The notes: generated by a model not told the origin, from the letters alone. A stretch of 64,000 bases of DNA from Marilutibacter penaei (GCF_014145395.1 NZ_JACHTE010000004.1:124001-188000), one strand, 5' to 3'; positions 1 through 10,984 are shown, numbered from the stretch's first letter. Numbers and translations: made by a program.

Positions 1-1000
1 CGTCGACATCGACGCGGGCAACGACCTCGTCGAACGCATCAAGCCCCTGGTCAAGCGCAGCTTCCGGCCCGAGGTGATGGGCGGACTGGGCGGGTTCGGC
101 GCGCTGTTCGACCTGTCGGCCAAGTATCGCGAGCCGGTGCTGGTCTCCGGCACCGACGGCGTGGGGACGAAGCTGAAGCTGGCGCAGCAGCTGGGCCGCC
201 ACGACACCATCGGCATCGACCTGGTGGCGATGTGCGTGAACGACGTGCTGGTGCAGGGCGCCGAGCCGCTGTTCTTCCTCGACTACTTCGCCACCGGCAA
301 GCTGGACATCGACACCGCTGCGGCGGTCGTCGGTGGCATTGCCGCCGGCTGCACCGAGTCCGGCTGCGCGCTGATCGGCGGCGAGACGGCGGAAATGCCC
401 GACATGTACGCGCCCGGCGAGTACGACCTGGCCGGCTTCTGCGTGGCCGGTGTCGAGAAATCGAAGCTGCTCGATGGTTCGAAAACCCGTGCCGGCGACG
501 TGCTGGTCGGCATCGCCTCCTCCGGCCCGCACTCCAACGGCTACTCGCTGATCCGCAAGATCTACGAGCGTGCCGGCAGCCCTGCAGGCCATGTCCTCGA
601 AGACGGCCAGGCGCTCGCCGATGCACTGATGGCGCCGACCCGCCTGTACGTGAAGCCCGTGCTCGAACTGCTGGGCACCCACGACGTGCATGCCATGGCC
701 CACGTGACCGGCGGCGGCCTGACCGAGAACATCATCCGCGTGATCCCGGACGGCCTGGGCATCGACATCGACGCGTCGAGCTGGCCGTTGCCGCCCGTAT
801 TCAAGTGGCTGCAGCAGGAGGGCGCGGTTGAAGATGCCGAGATGTGGCGCACGTTCAACTGCGGTATCGGCTTCGTGCTGGTGCTGGATCCGGCCAGCGT
901 CGCGGCCGTCGGGACCGACCTCGACCGACTCGAACTGCCGCACTGGCGGATCGGCGAGGTGGTGGCCAGCGAGGGCAGCGAACGCGTCCGGATCGGCTGA
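1..1000 (+). CDS. purM: PurM, phosphoribosylformylglycinamidine cyclo-ligase (5' end outside window)
   Basis: AIR synthase, which closes FGAM to AIR with ATP in cytosolic de novo purine synthesis. The frame is already open at base 2, so the start lies to the left; 332 codons are visible against about 345 for the family, so only some 15-20 residues are missing. Family hallmarks seen are VMGGLGGFG near the left edge, [19 protein letters not shown] and GGGLTENI. The TGA stop is 5 nt before the purN start, so the two form an operon. The identification is secure; only the true start is invisible. Confidence 0.96.
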   Translation, partial: VDIDAGNDLVERIKPLVKRSFRPEVMGGLGGFGALFDLSAKYREPVLVSGTDGVGTKLKLAQQLGRHDTIGIDLVAMCVNDVLVQGAEPLFFLDYFATGKLDIDTAAAVVGGIAAGCTESGCALIGGETAEMPDMYAPGEYDLAGFCVAGVEKSKLLDGSKTRAGDVLVGIASSGPHSNGYSLIRKIYERAGSPAGHVLEDGQALADALMAPTRLYVKPVLELLGTHDVHAMAHVTGGGLTENIIRVIPDGLGIDIDASSWPLPPVFKWLQQEGAVEDAEMWRTFNCGIGFVLVLDPASVAAVGTDLDRLELPHWRIGEVVASEGSERVRIG

Positions 1001-1005
1001 CGCCG

Positions 1006-1683
1006 ATGCTGCGCATCGCCGTGCTTGCCTCGGGCCGGGGCAGCAACCTGCAGGTGATCGTCGACGCCATCGCGGCCGGGACGCTCGATGCCCGTGTCGT
1101 CGGCGTGTTTTCAGACCGTTCGAAGGCGGGTGCGCTGGAGCGCGCCCGCGACGCCGGCATTCCCGCCTTCACGCTGCGCCCACGCGATTTCGACGACCGC
1201 GCGACGTTCGACAACGTGCTGTTCAGCCAGGTCGAGGCCGTTCAGCCCGACCTCATCGTCTGCGCGGGATATATGCGACTGTTGAGTCCACACGTCGTCG
1301 AGGCGCGTCCCGGTCGCATGATCAATATCCATCCCTCGCTACTGCCGGCTTTCAAGGGCCTGCACACCCACCAGCAGGCACTGGACGCCGGTGTCTCCAG
1401 GCATGGCGCCAGCGTGCACTTCGTCACCGCGGAGCTGGACGGCGGTCCGGTGATCGCGCAGGCGGAAGTGCCGGTGATGGAAGACGATGATGCGGCCACC
1501 CTCGCCGCACGCGTGCTGACCCGCGAGCACCCCCTGCTGCGCGCGACGGTGGAAGCCATCGCAGCGCGCCGCGTCGGCTGGCAGGACGGCCATGCCACGT
1601 GGGAGGACCAACCGCTTGCCGCGCCGCTCCAGCTCGACCGCGCGGGTGTCCTCCAACCGCCGGCCGGATCCCCCCTCGCATGA
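1006..1683 (+). CDS. purN: PurN, phosphoribosylglycinamide formyltransferase
   Basis: GAR transformylase, transferring the formyl group of 10-formyl-THF to GAR in purine synthesis. The 225-residue product begins MLRIAVLASGRGSN, the phosphate-binding loop. It carries the catalytic INIHPSLLP segment (Asn and His) and the ELDGGPVI segment with the catalytic Asp. The length is slightly above the ~212 of E. coli because of a Pro/Ala-rich C-terminal tail. An upstream in-frame ATG at 844 lies inside purM and was not used. The stop overlaps the next start (ATGA at 1680), suggesting that the envelope genes behind it are translated from the same message. Confidence 0.95.
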   Translation: MLRIAVLASGRGSNLQVIVDAIAAGTLDARVVGVFSDRSKAGALERARDAGIPAFTLRPRDFDDRATFDNVLFSQVEAVQPDLIVCAGYMRLLSPHVVEARPGRMINIHPSLLPAFKGLHTHQQALDAGVSRHGASVHFVTAELDGGPVIAQAEVPVMEDDDAATLAARVLTREHPLLRATVEAIAARRVGWQDGHATWEDQPLAAPLQLDRAGVLQPPAGSPLA

Positions 1684-2468
1684 CCATGGCTCATTCCCTC
1701 CGCCCGGCATTGGTCGCCTGCCTGCTGGCCTGCGTGTTGCCCGCGGCCGCGCAGGCCCCGGTCATCCACGACATCGCACCGGTCTCCGGATCCTCCCTGG
1801 TCGAGAGCGGCCGGGAGCTGGAACCCTTCGTCGCCCGTTACCAGGTGATCGCCGATGGCAGGAACCTCGGCGAGGCCACCCTCCAGCTCGTGCAGCTTGC
1901 GCCCCGTCGCTGGCGGGTGGACCTGGACATGAGCGGCCGCGGCCTGTTCCGCCTCGCCGGCATCCATGCCGAGCAGAGCACGGTGTTCGAGGACACCGCG
2001 GGGGGCTTCCTGCCGCTGAGCCAGGGCACCGTCCGCCGCCATCTGTTCAACAACAAGCGCATCACCGGTACCTACGACTGGTCCAACCGCCAGGCGGTCT
2101 GGGAAGGCGACGTCAAGGAGGGCCGCGAGGCGCCGGTGGCCCTGCAACCGGGCGACCTGAGCGGCCTGTTGATCAACCTTGCCGTCATCCGCGATGCGGA
2201 GCCCGGTCGCGAGCTGCGGTACCGGTATGTCGACAACGGCCGGGCCAAACCGCACGCCTACGCCGTCGCCGCGGAAACCGAGAGCGTGGCCGTGGGCGAA
2301 CTCAGCTACGACGCGATGCGCGTCACCCGCCAGCCCGATCCGGGGGACGACGAACAGACAGTGATCTGGGTCGCGCGTGGCGTGCCCACCCCCATCCGCA
2401 TGCTCAAGCGCGAGGATGGCGTGGACAGCTACGATCTCAGACTGGTGGACTACACAGGAGCACAATAG
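1680..2468 (+). CDS. DUF3108 family envelope protein, paralogue 1 of 3
   Basis: A 262-residue protein of unknown function with a Sec-type signal peptide (hydrophobic core LVACLLACVLPAAAQA, cleavage near residue 26), so periplasmic or outer-membrane associated. The mature part has the DUF3108 pattern: Y-D-W followed by W.GDVK, then LQPGDL..LLINL, then YR.VD.GR.K. Starts at 1680 and 1686 (MTM) are both possible; 1680 overlaps the purN stop. It is the longest of three tandem paralogues, with about 30 extra residues between the signal peptide and the conserved core. DUF3108 proteins resemble beta-rich lipid-binding folds, but no activity can be assigned from the sequence. Confidence 0.8.
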   Translation: MTMAHSLRPALVACLLACVLPAAAQAPVIHDIAPVSGSSLVESGRELEPFVARYQVIADGRNLGEATLQLVQLAPRRWRVDLDMSGRGLFRLAGIHAEQSTVFEDTAGGFLPLSQGTVRRHLFNNKRITGTYDWSNRQAVWEGDVKEGREAPVALQPGDLSGLLINLAVIRDAEPGRELRYRYVDNGRAKPHAYAVAAETESVAVGELSYDAMRVTRQPDPGDDEQTVIWVARGVPTPIRMLKREDGVDSYDLRLVDYTGAQ

Positions 2469-2470
2469 CG

Positions 2471-3157
2471 ATGAACCGACTGGCCATCCGCCTTCCCATG
2501 TTCGCCCTCGCCGGCCTGTTGGCCGTGGCTGCGCTGCCCGCGCGCGCCCTCGAGCCTTTCAACGCCGAATACACCGCCCGCTACATGGGCATGGAAGCCG
2601 ACGGCCGCATGAGCCTCCAGCCGGAGGACGACAGCCGCTGGCGCTACAGCCTGGAGGTCAGCAACGCCCTCGCCGACCTCAGCCAGGTCACCGTGTTCGA
2701 AGTCGATGGCGACCAGTGGCGCCCGCTGAGCAACCGCGACACCAACAAGGTGCTCGTCAAGCGCAGCGAGAAGACCGCCACCTACGACTGGAATGCCGGC
2801 CAGGCGCGCTGGAGCGGCGACGTCAAGGCGGACCGGGCCGGCCCGATCGCCCTGCAGCCGGGGGACCTCGATGCCCTGATGGTCAACCTGGCGATCGTCC
2901 GCGACCTCGCCGCCGGCACCCCGATGCACTACCGCATGGTCGACGACGGCCGCGTCAAGGAGCTCCAGTACCGCAATGCGGGTACCGAGACGATCACCAT
3001 CGCGGGCCAGTCGCGCGAGGCCACCAAGGTGGTGGGCGACGACGGCCGCCGCGAAACCACCGCATGGATCATCGACGGCATGCCCGTCCCCGCGCGCATC
3101 GTGCAGAAGAACCGCGACGGCGACGCCCTGGAACTGACCGTCAAGACCCTGCGCTGA
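2471..3157 (+). CDS. DUF3108 family envelope protein, paralogue 2 of 3
   Basis: A 228-residue protein with a signal peptide (core MFALAGLLAVAALPARA, cleavage near residue 25). It starts 2 nt after the previous stop. The conserved core is clearly related to its neighbours: ATYDWNAGQARWSGDVK, IALQPGDLDALMVNLAIVRD, MHYRMVDDGRVKELQY, and a final segment VPARIVQKNRDGDALEL. The tight spacing implies translational coupling and shared dosage with paralogues 1 and 3. Function is unknown; a periplasmic location is inferred from the signal peptide. Confidence 0.8.
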   Translation: MNRLAIRLPMFALAGLLAVAALPARALEPFNAEYTARYMGMEADGRMSLQPEDDSRWRYSLEVSNALADLSQVTVFEVDGDQWRPLSNRDTNKVLVKRSEKTATYDWNAGQARWSGDVKADRAGPIALQPGDLDALMVNLAIVRDLAAGTPMHYRMVDDGRVKELQYRNAGTETITIAGQSREATKVVGDDGRRETTAWIIDGMPVPARIVQKNRDGDALELTVKTLR

Positions 3158-3167
3158 GGCCGCGACC

Positions 3168-3854
3168 ATGAATGCTCGCCTCCTGCTCCTGCTGCTCTCC
3201 CTGCCGCTCATCCCAACCGTCGCGGAGGCCGCCACCCCCCGGGCAGCAACGGCGCACTACCAGGTGACCTACAACGGAATCTCCGCCAGCGGCTCGATGT
3301 CACTGCGGCCCGATCAGGATGGACGGCGCTGGACCTACGCGCTCGCGATGGGCAACAGCGTGGCGAGGATCGAACAGGCCACGGTGTTCCGGGCGGGGAC
3401 CACTTCATTCCTGCCCCTCGCCGCCACCCGGAACATGCGCTATCCGCTGGGCAGCCGCAGCGTCACCACGCGATTCGACTGGAGTGCGCGTAGCGCCGCC
3501 TGGACCGGTGACGTCAAGCCCGGCAAGGCAGGACCGGTCCCCGTACAGCCCGGCGACGTGGAGCCGTTACTGCTGAACCTGCGTCTGGTCGAGGACGTCG
3601 CGGCCGGACGTCCCCTCGCCTATCGGGTCGTGGACAACGGGCGGGTCAAGAACATGCGCTATACGCGCCTCGCGAACCAGACGATCCAGGTGGGCGGTCG
3701 CAGCATGGATGCCATACGGCTGTTCCATGGCGACGGCCCCAAGCAGACGGTCGTATGGCTGGTCCCGGGCGCCCCCTTTCCGGCGCGCATACTGCAACAC
3801 GAGCCCGGCGGAGACAGCGTCGACCTGCGCATGACGTCCTGGCGACCCGCCTGA
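3168..3854 (+). CDS. DUF3108 family envelope protein, paralogue 3 of 3
   Basis: A 228-residue protein with a very hydrophobic signal peptide (LLLLLLSLPLIPTVAEA). The same core is present: RFDWSARSAAWTGDVK, VPVQPGDVEPLLLNL, LAYRVVDNGRVKNMRY, and FPARILQHEPGGDSVDL. The gene begins 10 nt after paralogue 2 and ends the purM-purN-DUF3108 run; murA follows on the opposite strand. Divergence among the three copies is considerable (only motif blocks are shared), so the triplication is old rather than recent. Confidence 0.8.
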   Translation: MNARLLLLLLSLPLIPTVAEAATPRAATAHYQVTYNGISASGSMSLRPDQDGRRWTYALAMGNSVARIEQATVFRAGTTSFLPLAATRNMRYPLGSRSVTTRFDWSARSAAWTGDVKPGKAGPVPVQPGDVEPLLLNLRLVEDVAAGRPLAYRVVDNGRVKNMRYTRLANQTIQVGGRSMDAIRLFHGDGPKQTVVWLVPGAPFPARILQHEPGGDSVDLRMTSWRPA

Positions 3855-3865
3855 AGCCAGGCGGG
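3846..3865. terminator. Candidate bidirectional hairpin between convergent genes
   Basis: A perfect 8-bp stem CCCGCCTG/CAGGCGGG with the 4-nt loop AAGC straddles the stop of the third DUF3108 gene and sits just before the murA stop. There is no T-run on either side, so it would have to act with Rho or simply as an mRNA 3' end structure. Confidence 0.3.
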
Positions 3866-3875
3866 CAACACCGAA

Positions 3876-5382
<1,507 letters not shown>

Positions 5383-5504
5383 GCGATACCTCTGGGAATG
5401 CACGGGGCCGGCCCGACTGGGCGGCGGGACCGGCGGAGCGGAAGGGAGCGTCCGCACGCCACGCGGCGGACCGGCGACTTCGGGCAAAGCGCTCCGGAAC
5501 CGCC

Positions 5505-5510
5505 TAGAAT
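5505..5510 (+). promoter_or_regulatory. Candidate -10 element upstream of kdsD
   Basis: TAGAAT in the ibaG/kdsD divergent region (5383-5571) is the best sigma-70-like -10 hexamer before kdsD. No convincing -35 was found at the expected spacing. It would give a leader of about 55 nt. Confidence 0.3.
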
Positions 5511-5571
5511 TGACGGATTAGCGTAGCCCAATCGCTGTCCCCCACCAATCCCGACACAGGGAATCCGTCGA

Positions 5572-6585
5572 ATGGCCGCGTCCCCCACGCCCGTCCGTCC
5601 CGCCATCACGTTCGCCCCCGGCCAGCTGGCCGAAGCGGGCCGGCGCGTCTTCGAGGTCGAAGGCCAGGCCCTCGCGGCGGTCGGGGCGCGTATCGGCGAC
5701 GCCTTCGCCCGTGCATGCGGGTTGGTCCTGCAGGCGCCGGGCCGCGTGGTGTGCACCGGGATGGGCAAGTCCGGGCATGTCGCCCGCAAGATCGCCGCGA
5801 CCCTCGCCTCCACCGGTACGCCCGCCTTCTTCGTCCACCCGGGCGAAGCCGGCCATGGCGACCTCGGCATGGTCACCGATGCCGACGTGGTCCTCGCGCT
5901 GTCCAACTCCGGCGAAAGCGACGAGGTGCTGATGCTGCTGCCGGTCCTCAAGCGCCAGGGCAATCCGCTGATCGCGATGACGGGCCGACCGGGCTCCACG
6001 CTCGCCACCGAGGCCGACGTCCACCTCGACGTGACCGTGCCCGCCGAAGCCTGTCCGCTCGACCTCGCCCCCACCTCCAGCACCACCGCGGCGCTGGCCA
6101 TGGGCGACGCCCTCGCGGTCGCGCTGCTGGAGGCGCGCGGCTTCACCGCCGACGACTTCGCCCGCTCACATCCGGCGGGGTCGCTGGGCCGTCGCCTGCT
6201 CCTGCACATCACCGACGTAATGCATGCCGGCGACGACGTGCCGCGTGTCCGCGAGGACGCCAGCCTGAGCGAGGCGCTGGTGGAGATGAGCCACAAGCGC
6301 CTGGGCATGACCGCGATCGTCGATGCCGACGGCCACCTGCTCGGGCTGTTCACCGATGGCGACCTGCGCCGCACCCTCGACGACGCCAACGTCGACATCC
6401 GCGGCGCGCGCATCCGCGATGTCATGACCCGCTCGCCCAAGACCATCGGCGCCGACGCACTCGCGGTCGAGGCCGCGCGGCTCATGGAAACCCACAAGAT
6501 CAGCGGCCTGCTCGTCGTCGACGCGACCGGCAAGGTGGTCGGCGCGCTGAACATTCACGACCTGTTGCGCGCCCGCGTGGTGTAA
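5572..6585 (+). CDS. kdsD: KdsD, D-arabinose-5-phosphate isomerase
   Basis: Converts ribulose-5-phosphate to arabinose-5-phosphate, the first step to KDO for the lipopolysaccharide core. The product is 337 residues (E. coli about 328). An N-terminal SIS domain shows GMGKSGHVARKIA and the sugar-phosphate-binding SNSGESDEV; the HPAGSLGRRL segment follows. Two CBS domains occupy roughly residues 210-335 (KRLGMTAIVDADGHLLGLFTDGD is in the first). It heads the kdsD-kdsC-lptCAB-rpoN run; kdsC starts 7 nt after its stop. Confidence 0.95.
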   Translation: MAASPTPVRPAITFAPGQLAEAGRRVFEVEGQALAAVGARIGDAFARACGLVLQAPGRVVCTGMGKSGHVARKIAATLASTGTPAFFVHPGEAGHGDLGMVTDADVVLALSNSGESDEVLMLLPVLKRQGNPLIAMTGRPGSTLATEADVHLDVTVPAEACPLDLAPTSSTTAALAMGDALAVALLEARGFTADDFARSHPAGSLGRRLLLHITDVMHAGDDVPRVREDASLSEALVEMSHKRLGMTAIVDADGHLLGLFTDGDLRRTLDDANVDIRGARIRDVMTRSPKTIGADALAVEAARLMETHKISGLLVVDATGKVVGALNIHDLLRARVV

Positions 6586-6592
6586 CCCGTCC

Positions 6593-7177
6593 ATGCCCTA
6601 CAGCCACTTGAACGACTACCCCGCCGATATCCGCGAACGCGCCGCGCGCGTGCGCCTGGCCTGCTTCGACGTCGACGGCACCCTGACCGACGGGCGCCTG
6701 GGTTTCGACAGCGACGGCCGCGAGCTGAAGGCATTCCATGTCCACGACGGCCTGGGGCTGGTGATGCTGCGCCGGTCCGGGATCGCCGTCGCGTTCGTGA
6801 CCGCGCGTGCGAGCGCCGTAGCCGAGCGCCGCGCCGAGGAGCTGGGCGTGGAGGCCCACACCGGGGTGAAGGACAAACATGCCTGCGTGCAGGCGATCGC
6901 CGACCGCCTCGGCATCGGCATGGAGGCGGTGTCGTTCATGGGAGACGACCTGCCCGACCTGAAGGTCATCCCGCACGTGGGGTTTTCCGCGGCGCCCGCC
7001 GATGCCCACCCGTGGATGCGTGAGCGCGTCCACTGGCGCACGCGCGCCCTTGCCGGGCGTGGTGCCGCACGCGAGTTCTGCGACCTGCTGCTGGCGGCGC
7101 AGGGCCATGCGGAGGCCCTCCTCGCGGACATCGCCGGCAGCACAGGCGGCCCTGCCAGCGACGGCCGCCGCGCATGA
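6593..7177 (+). CDS. kdsC: KdsC, KDO-8-phosphate phosphatase
   Basis: HAD-superfamily phosphatase that releases phosphate from KDO-8-P. The 194 residues contain the catalytic motif CFDVDGTLTDGRL (nucleophile Asp and acid Asp), the Thr motif VTARAS, Lys in VKDKHA, and the Mg-binding GDDLPDL. This is a C0 HAD without a cap, as in KdsC tetramers. The stop overlaps the lptC start as ATGA at 7174, so KDO synthesis and Lpt assembly are translationally coupled. Confidence 0.95.
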   Translation: MPYSHLNDYPADIRERAARVRLACFDVDGTLTDGRLGFDSDGRELKAFHVHDGLGLVMLRRSGIAVAFVTARASAVAERRAEELGVEAHTGVKDKHACVQAIADRLGIGMEAVSFMGDDLPDLKVIPHVGFSAAPADAHPWMRERVHWRTRALAGRGAAREFCDLLLAAQGHAEALLADIAGSTGGPASDGRRA

Positions 7178-7737
7178 ACTGGCGCACCCTCACGACACTG
7201 GCTCTGCTGGCCGGCGCCCTGCTCGCCGGCTGGGCATTGTGGAACCAGCGCGATCGCGGCCCCGCGACCGGTGCCGCCGACAGCCCCCCGGACTACATCC
7301 TCAACGACTTCGAGCTGATCGCGCTCGACAGCGAGGGCCAGGAGTCCTTCACCCTGCGCGCGCCGCGGCTGGAACGGGACCCCGACAGCAAGACCCTGGA
7401 CATCATCACCCCGGTGTTCGTGATCCCCTCGAAAGAGGAAGGCGGACACCCCTGGGAAGTGCGGTCCCGCACCGGCTGGGTCAGCGCCGCCGGCGACGAA
7501 ATCCGGCTGCGCGACGAGGTGGAGGCCGTCAACGGCGCGAAGGACGACGAGACCCCCACCCGCATCGCGACCGAGCAGCTCGACGTCTTCCCCGAAGCCC
7601 GGCGTGCCACCTCCCCCGTTAAAGTGACGGTCACCCAGCCCGGCCTCATAATGAACGGGCGCGAGCTGGTCGCCGACCTCGAGCGCAACCAGATCACCCT
7701 GAAGGACACCCGGACCCGCTATGAGAACACCCGCTAG
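7174..7737 (+). CDS. lptC: LptC, inner-membrane LPS export protein
   Basis: Bitopic inner-membrane component of the Lpt bridge that receives LPS from LptBFG and hands it to LptA. The 187-residue product has one N-terminal transmembrane segment (LTTLALLAGALLAGWALW) and a periplasmic beta-jellyroll (DUF1239/LptC). The partner genes follow directly: lptA begins inside the last codons of this gene (17-nt overlap). Sequence conservation in LptC is low, so context carries much of the identification. Confidence 0.9.
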   Translation: MNWRTLTTLALLAGALLAGWALWNQRDRGPATGAADSPPDYILNDFELIALDSEGQESFTLRAPRLERDPDSKTLDIITPVFVIPSKEEGGHPWEVRSRTGWVSAAGDEIRLRDEVEAVNGAKDDETPTRIATEQLDVFPEARRATSPVKVTVTQPGLIMNGRELVADLERNQITLKDTRTRYENTR

Positions 7738-8254
7738 CCTCGCCGCGACGCTGCTGCTGGCCCTGCTTGCCGCGCCGACGGAGGGACTCGCACGTTCGTC
7801 GGACCGGGACAAGCCGATGGACATCAATGCCCAGACCATCGAGCACGCCCTGAACGATAGTGGCCCGTCGACGTTTAGCGGCGACGTGGTGATCACCCAG
7901 GGGACGCTCGACATCCGGTCGGCCCGCGCCGAGGTGACACTCCGTGGCAGCGAGCCCACCCGCGTGGTGCTGACCGGCAGCCCGGCCACCCTCACCCAGG
8001 AAATGGACGACGGCAGCCCCTTCAACGCGAATGCGCAGCGGGTCGACTATGACCTCGACACCGACATCGTCACCCTGACCGGCAACGTCGTGGTGAAACA
8101 GCGCGGCAACACGATGAACGGCCCCAAGGTCGTCTACAACATGGGCACCGGCCGCGTGCAGGCGTCCGGGAACGCATCGGAAGGCGGCCGGGTCAACCTG
8201 CGCCTGGTGCCCAATCGCGCGCCGCGGCCCACCAACGGGTCGGAGGGCGGCTGA
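7721..8254 (+). CDS. lptA: LptA, periplasmic LPS transport protein
   Basis: Periplasmic OstA-fold protein that forms the bridge between LptC and LptD. The 177 residues comprise a signal peptide ([18 protein letters not shown]) and the OstA-like core: [43 protein letters not shown] and [13 protein letters not shown]. The stop overlaps the lptB start (TGATG). Confidence 0.93.
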   Translation: MRTPASLAATLLLALLAAPTEGLARSSDRDKPMDINAQTIEHALNDSGPSTFSGDVVITQGTLDIRSARAEVTLRGSEPTRVVLTGSPATLTQEMDDGSPFNANAQRVDYDLDTDIVTLTGNVVVKQRGNTMNGPKVVYNMGTGRVQASGNASEGGRVNLRLVPNRAPRPTNGSEGG

Positions 8255-8973
8255 TGCTGGTCGCCGAAGGCCTGCGCAAGGCCTATCGATCGCGCGAGGT
8301 CGTCAAGGACTTCGGCCTGAGCCTCGAGGCAGGCGAGGTCGTGGGCCTGCTGGGCCCCAACGGCGCGGGGAAGACGACCTGCTTCTACATGATCGTCGGC
8401 CTGGTGCCCGCGGACGCCGGGCGCATCACGCTGGACGGCAAGGACATCACGGGCGAGCCGATGTACGCGCGCGCCAAGTTCGGCGTGGGCTACCTCCCCC
8501 AGGAGCCCTCGGTGTTCCGCAAGCTCAACGTCGCGGACAACATCCGCCTGGTGCTCGAGCTGCGGGCGGACCTGGACAAGGCCGGTCGCGAACGCGAACT
8601 CGCCAGCCTGATGGACGAATTGCAGGTCACGCACGTGGCGGACCAGCCGGGCGCCAGCCTGTCGGGCGGTGAGCGCCGGCGGGTCGAGATCGCCCGCGCG
8701 CTGGCCGCGCAGCCGCGCCTGATGTTGCTGGACGAACCCTTCGCCGGCGTCGACCCGATTTCGGTCGGCGAGATCCAGCGGATCGTGAGCCACCTCAAGA
8801 ATCGCGGCATCGGCGTGCTGATCACCGACCACAATGTCCGCGAAACCTTGGGAATCTGCGACCGCGCGTATATCCTGAATGAAGGCAGCGTGCTCGCACA
8901 GGGGGCGCCGGACGCGCTGCTGGCCAATCCGGACGTGCGTCGCGTGTACCTTGGGGAAACTTTCCGCCTGTAA
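8254..8973 (+). CDS. lptB: LptB, LPS export ABC ATPase
   Basis: Cytosolic ATPase powering LPS extraction with LptF/LptG (not in this window). The 239 residues hold Walker A GPNGAGKT (34-41), Q-loop LPQEPSVF, signature [15 protein letters not shown], Walker [14 protein letters not shown] and H-loop ITDHNV. This is a canonical single-domain ABC protein, immediately upstream of rpoN as in most gammaproteobacteria. Confidence 0.97.
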   Translation: MLVAEGLRKAYRSREVVKDFGLSLEAGEVVGLLGPNGAGKTTCFYMIVGLVPADAGRITLDGKDITGEPMYARAKFGVGYLPQEPSVFRKLNVADNIRLVLELRADLDKAGRERELASLMDELQVTHVADQPGASLSGGERRRVEIARALAAQPRLMLLDEPFAGVDPISVGEIQRIVSHLKNRGIGVLITDHNVRETLGICDRAYILNEGSVLAQGAPDALLANPDVRRVYLGETFRL

Positions 8974-9110
8974 CGCTGCGGTCGCGCCGTCGGGCCCGGG
9001 CCGTCGATACCCCTCCCCGTCCGGGGACCCCGGGGTGCCGCCGGTCGGCCGGTCCCGTGGAGAGGTCGGACCCGCCGTTACCGTCAGGCCATGCACCGTC
9101 GCGACAGGAC

Positions 9111-10529
9111 ATGAAACCCCGCCTCCAGACCTCGTTGGGACAGAATCTGGTCATGACGCCGCAGTTGCGTCAGGCCATACGGCTTTTGCAGCTGTCCGCC
9201 GCGGAACTCGAGCTGGAACTGATCGAGGCGGTCGAGAGCAACCCGCTGCTGGACTGGACCGAGACCGCGATCAGCGCCAACCCCGGCGACACGCCCACCG
9301 GCGCGGCGGATGCACCCAGCAGCGAGGCCCAGCCGGACGGTCCCGACGACTGGGGTCCCGGCGACGGGGAGCCCTGGTACGAACGCGTGGGGCCGGCCGA
9401 TACCAGCCTCGCCGAAATGATGGCCGAGCAGGTGGTGGACGACGATACCCTGCACGACCACCTGCTGTGGCAGCTCCATCTCAGCCCCCTGTCGCCCCGT
9501 GACCGGCAGATCGGCGCGACCCTGATCGAAGCGATCGAGGACGACGGTTACCTGCGCGAGCCGTTCTCCGCGATCGTCGAATCGCTGGCGCCCGACATCC
9601 AGGCCCGCGAGGACGAGGTCTGTGCGGTCCTGCGCACCATCCAGCGTTTCGACCCGGCGGGTGTCGGCGCCCGCGACCTCGGCGAGTGCCTGCGCCTGCA
9701 ACTCGACGCCCTGCCCGCCTCCACGCCCGGACGCAGCCTCGCCCACGTCCTCGCCAACGGGCCGCTGCAGCGCCTGGCGAAAGTGGGGGTCGAGGGGCTG
9801 GCCAGCGAAATGAAGCTGGACGTCGCAGAGGCCGAGGTGGCCGTTCAGCTGTTGCGTTCGCTGGACCCCCGGCCGGGCTCGCAGATCGGCGCGACCGACC
9901 ATGACACCTATGTCGCCCCCGACGTCGTGATCTGGCGCCAGCACGGCCTGTGGCGCGTATCGCTGTCCGACAGCATGCGCCCGCGCATCGGCATCCATCG
10001 AGGCTATGAGGGCATGATCCGCGGGGCACGTCCCGAGGATGCGAGCTACCTGCGCGGCCACCTGCAGGAAGCACGCTGGCTGTTGAAAAGCCTTGAAGCG
10101 CGCGGCGAGACGCTGCTGAAGGTCGCGCAGTGCCTGGTCAAACAGCAGGCGGGTTTCCTCGAGTTCGGGGACAGCGCGTTGCGACCGCTGACCCTGCGCG
10201 AGGTGGCGGCCGAGATCGGCATGCACGAGTCCACCGTGTCCCGCGCCATCGCGCGCAAGTACGCGCGCACCCCGCGCGGCACCATCCCGCTGCGCGGCTT
10301 CTTCGCATCCGGGGTGAGCAACGACAGCGGTGGCGAGTCCTCGAGCACGGCGATCCAGGCGATGATCCGCCAGCTGATCGACTCCGAGGATCCGCGCAAG
10401 CCGCTGTCGGACGCACGGCTGGCCGCCTCGCTCAAGTCCACCGGTGTCCCCGTGGCGCGCCGTACCGTCGCGAAGTACCGTGAGGCGATGAACATCCCGT
10501 CTTCCCAGGAGCGCGTCCGCATCGCGTGA
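9111..10529 (+). CDS. rpoN: RpoN, RNA polymerase sigma-54 factor
   Basis: Alternative sigma factor that recognises -24/-12 promoters and needs AAA+ activators. The start at 9111 gives MKPRLQTSLGQNLVMTPQLRQAIRLLQ, the standard region I, with AGGA just upstream; an in-frame GTG/ATG extension to 9057 adds an unrelated head. The product is 472 residues, with an acidic region II (residues 50-110), a core-binding domain, an HTH (LREVAAEIGMHESTVSRAI) and the RpoN box ARRTVAKYRE near the C-terminus. The 137-nt gap from lptB is very GC-rich with several possible hairpins but no clear promoter. Confidence 0.97.
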   Translation: MKPRLQTSLGQNLVMTPQLRQAIRLLQLSAAELELELIEAVESNPLLDWTETAISANPGDTPTGAADAPSSEAQPDGPDDWGPGDGEPWYERVGPADTSLAEMMAEQVVDDDTLHDHLLWQLHLSPLSPRDRQIGATLIEAIEDDGYLREPFSAIVESLAPDIQAREDEVCAVLRTIQRFDPAGVGARDLGECLRLQLDALPASTPGRSLAHVLANGPLQRLAKVGVEGLASEMKLDVAEAEVAVQLLRSLDPRPGSQIGATDHDTYVAPDVVIWRQHGLWRVSLSDSMRPRIGIHRGYEGMIRGARPEDASYLRGHLQEARWLLKSLEARGETLLKVAQCLVKQQAGFLEFGDSALRPLTLREVAAEIGMHESTVSRAIARKYARTPRGTIPLRGFFASGVSNDSGGESSSTAIQAMIRQLIDSEDPRKPLSDARLAASLKSTGVPVARRTVAKYREAMNIPSSQERVRIA

Positions 10530-10652
10530 CGACACGGTGAATACGCCCCCTGCGCCGCGCACTACTCTGGAGGCCGGGGTCGCGGGCCTCACCCGGCCCG
10601 CGCCCGACATGCGATGCTGTATACACCCCCCATGCCCAGCAGGAGGTTCGCG

Positions 10653-10982
10653 ATGCGTATCGACACCCACGGCCAGCAGATCGACGTCACACCGGCCCTG
10701 CGCGACTACGTGGAGAGCAAGTTCTCCCGGCTGGAGCGCCATTACGAACGCCCGCTCGAAGTCCGCGCGCAGCTGAGCCTGGAAAAGCCCGAACACCGGG
10801 CCGAGGCCACGGTCACGCTGCCCGGCCGTACCCTGCATGCGGACGCCACCGCCGTGGACATGTACGCCGCGATCGACCTGCTGGCCGACAAGCTGGACCG
10901 GCTGGTGATGAAGCACAAGGAAAAGCAGGTCGACCACCATCGCGGCGAGAGCCTCGCCCGCATCGGAACGCCCGACGCCTGA
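10653..10982 (+). CDS. hpf: Hpf, short ribosome hibernation promoting factor
   Basis: Binds the decoding region of idle ribosomes and promotes 100S dimers. The start at 10653 has a perfect AGGAGG 6 nt upstream and gives MRIDTHGQQIDVTPALRDYV, the family N-terminus. The product has 109 residues with a conserved basic patch (VMKHKEKQVDHHR) and no long-HPF C-terminal domain. The position after rpoN and 2 nt before ptsN matches E. coli rpoN-hpf-ptsN. Confidence 0.93.
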   Translation: MRIDTHGQQIDVTPALRDYVESKFSRLERHYERPLEVRAQLSLEKPEHRAEATVTLPGRTLHADATAVDMYAAIDLLADKLDRLVMKHKEKQVDHHRGESLARIGTPDA

Positions 10983-10984
10983 CC

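Noticed and set aside
8974-9110. Possible attenuator in the GC-rich gap before rpoN
   Set aside because: Several alternative G/C stems can be drawn but none is clearly dominant and no T-run follows; not distinguishable from background GC richness.
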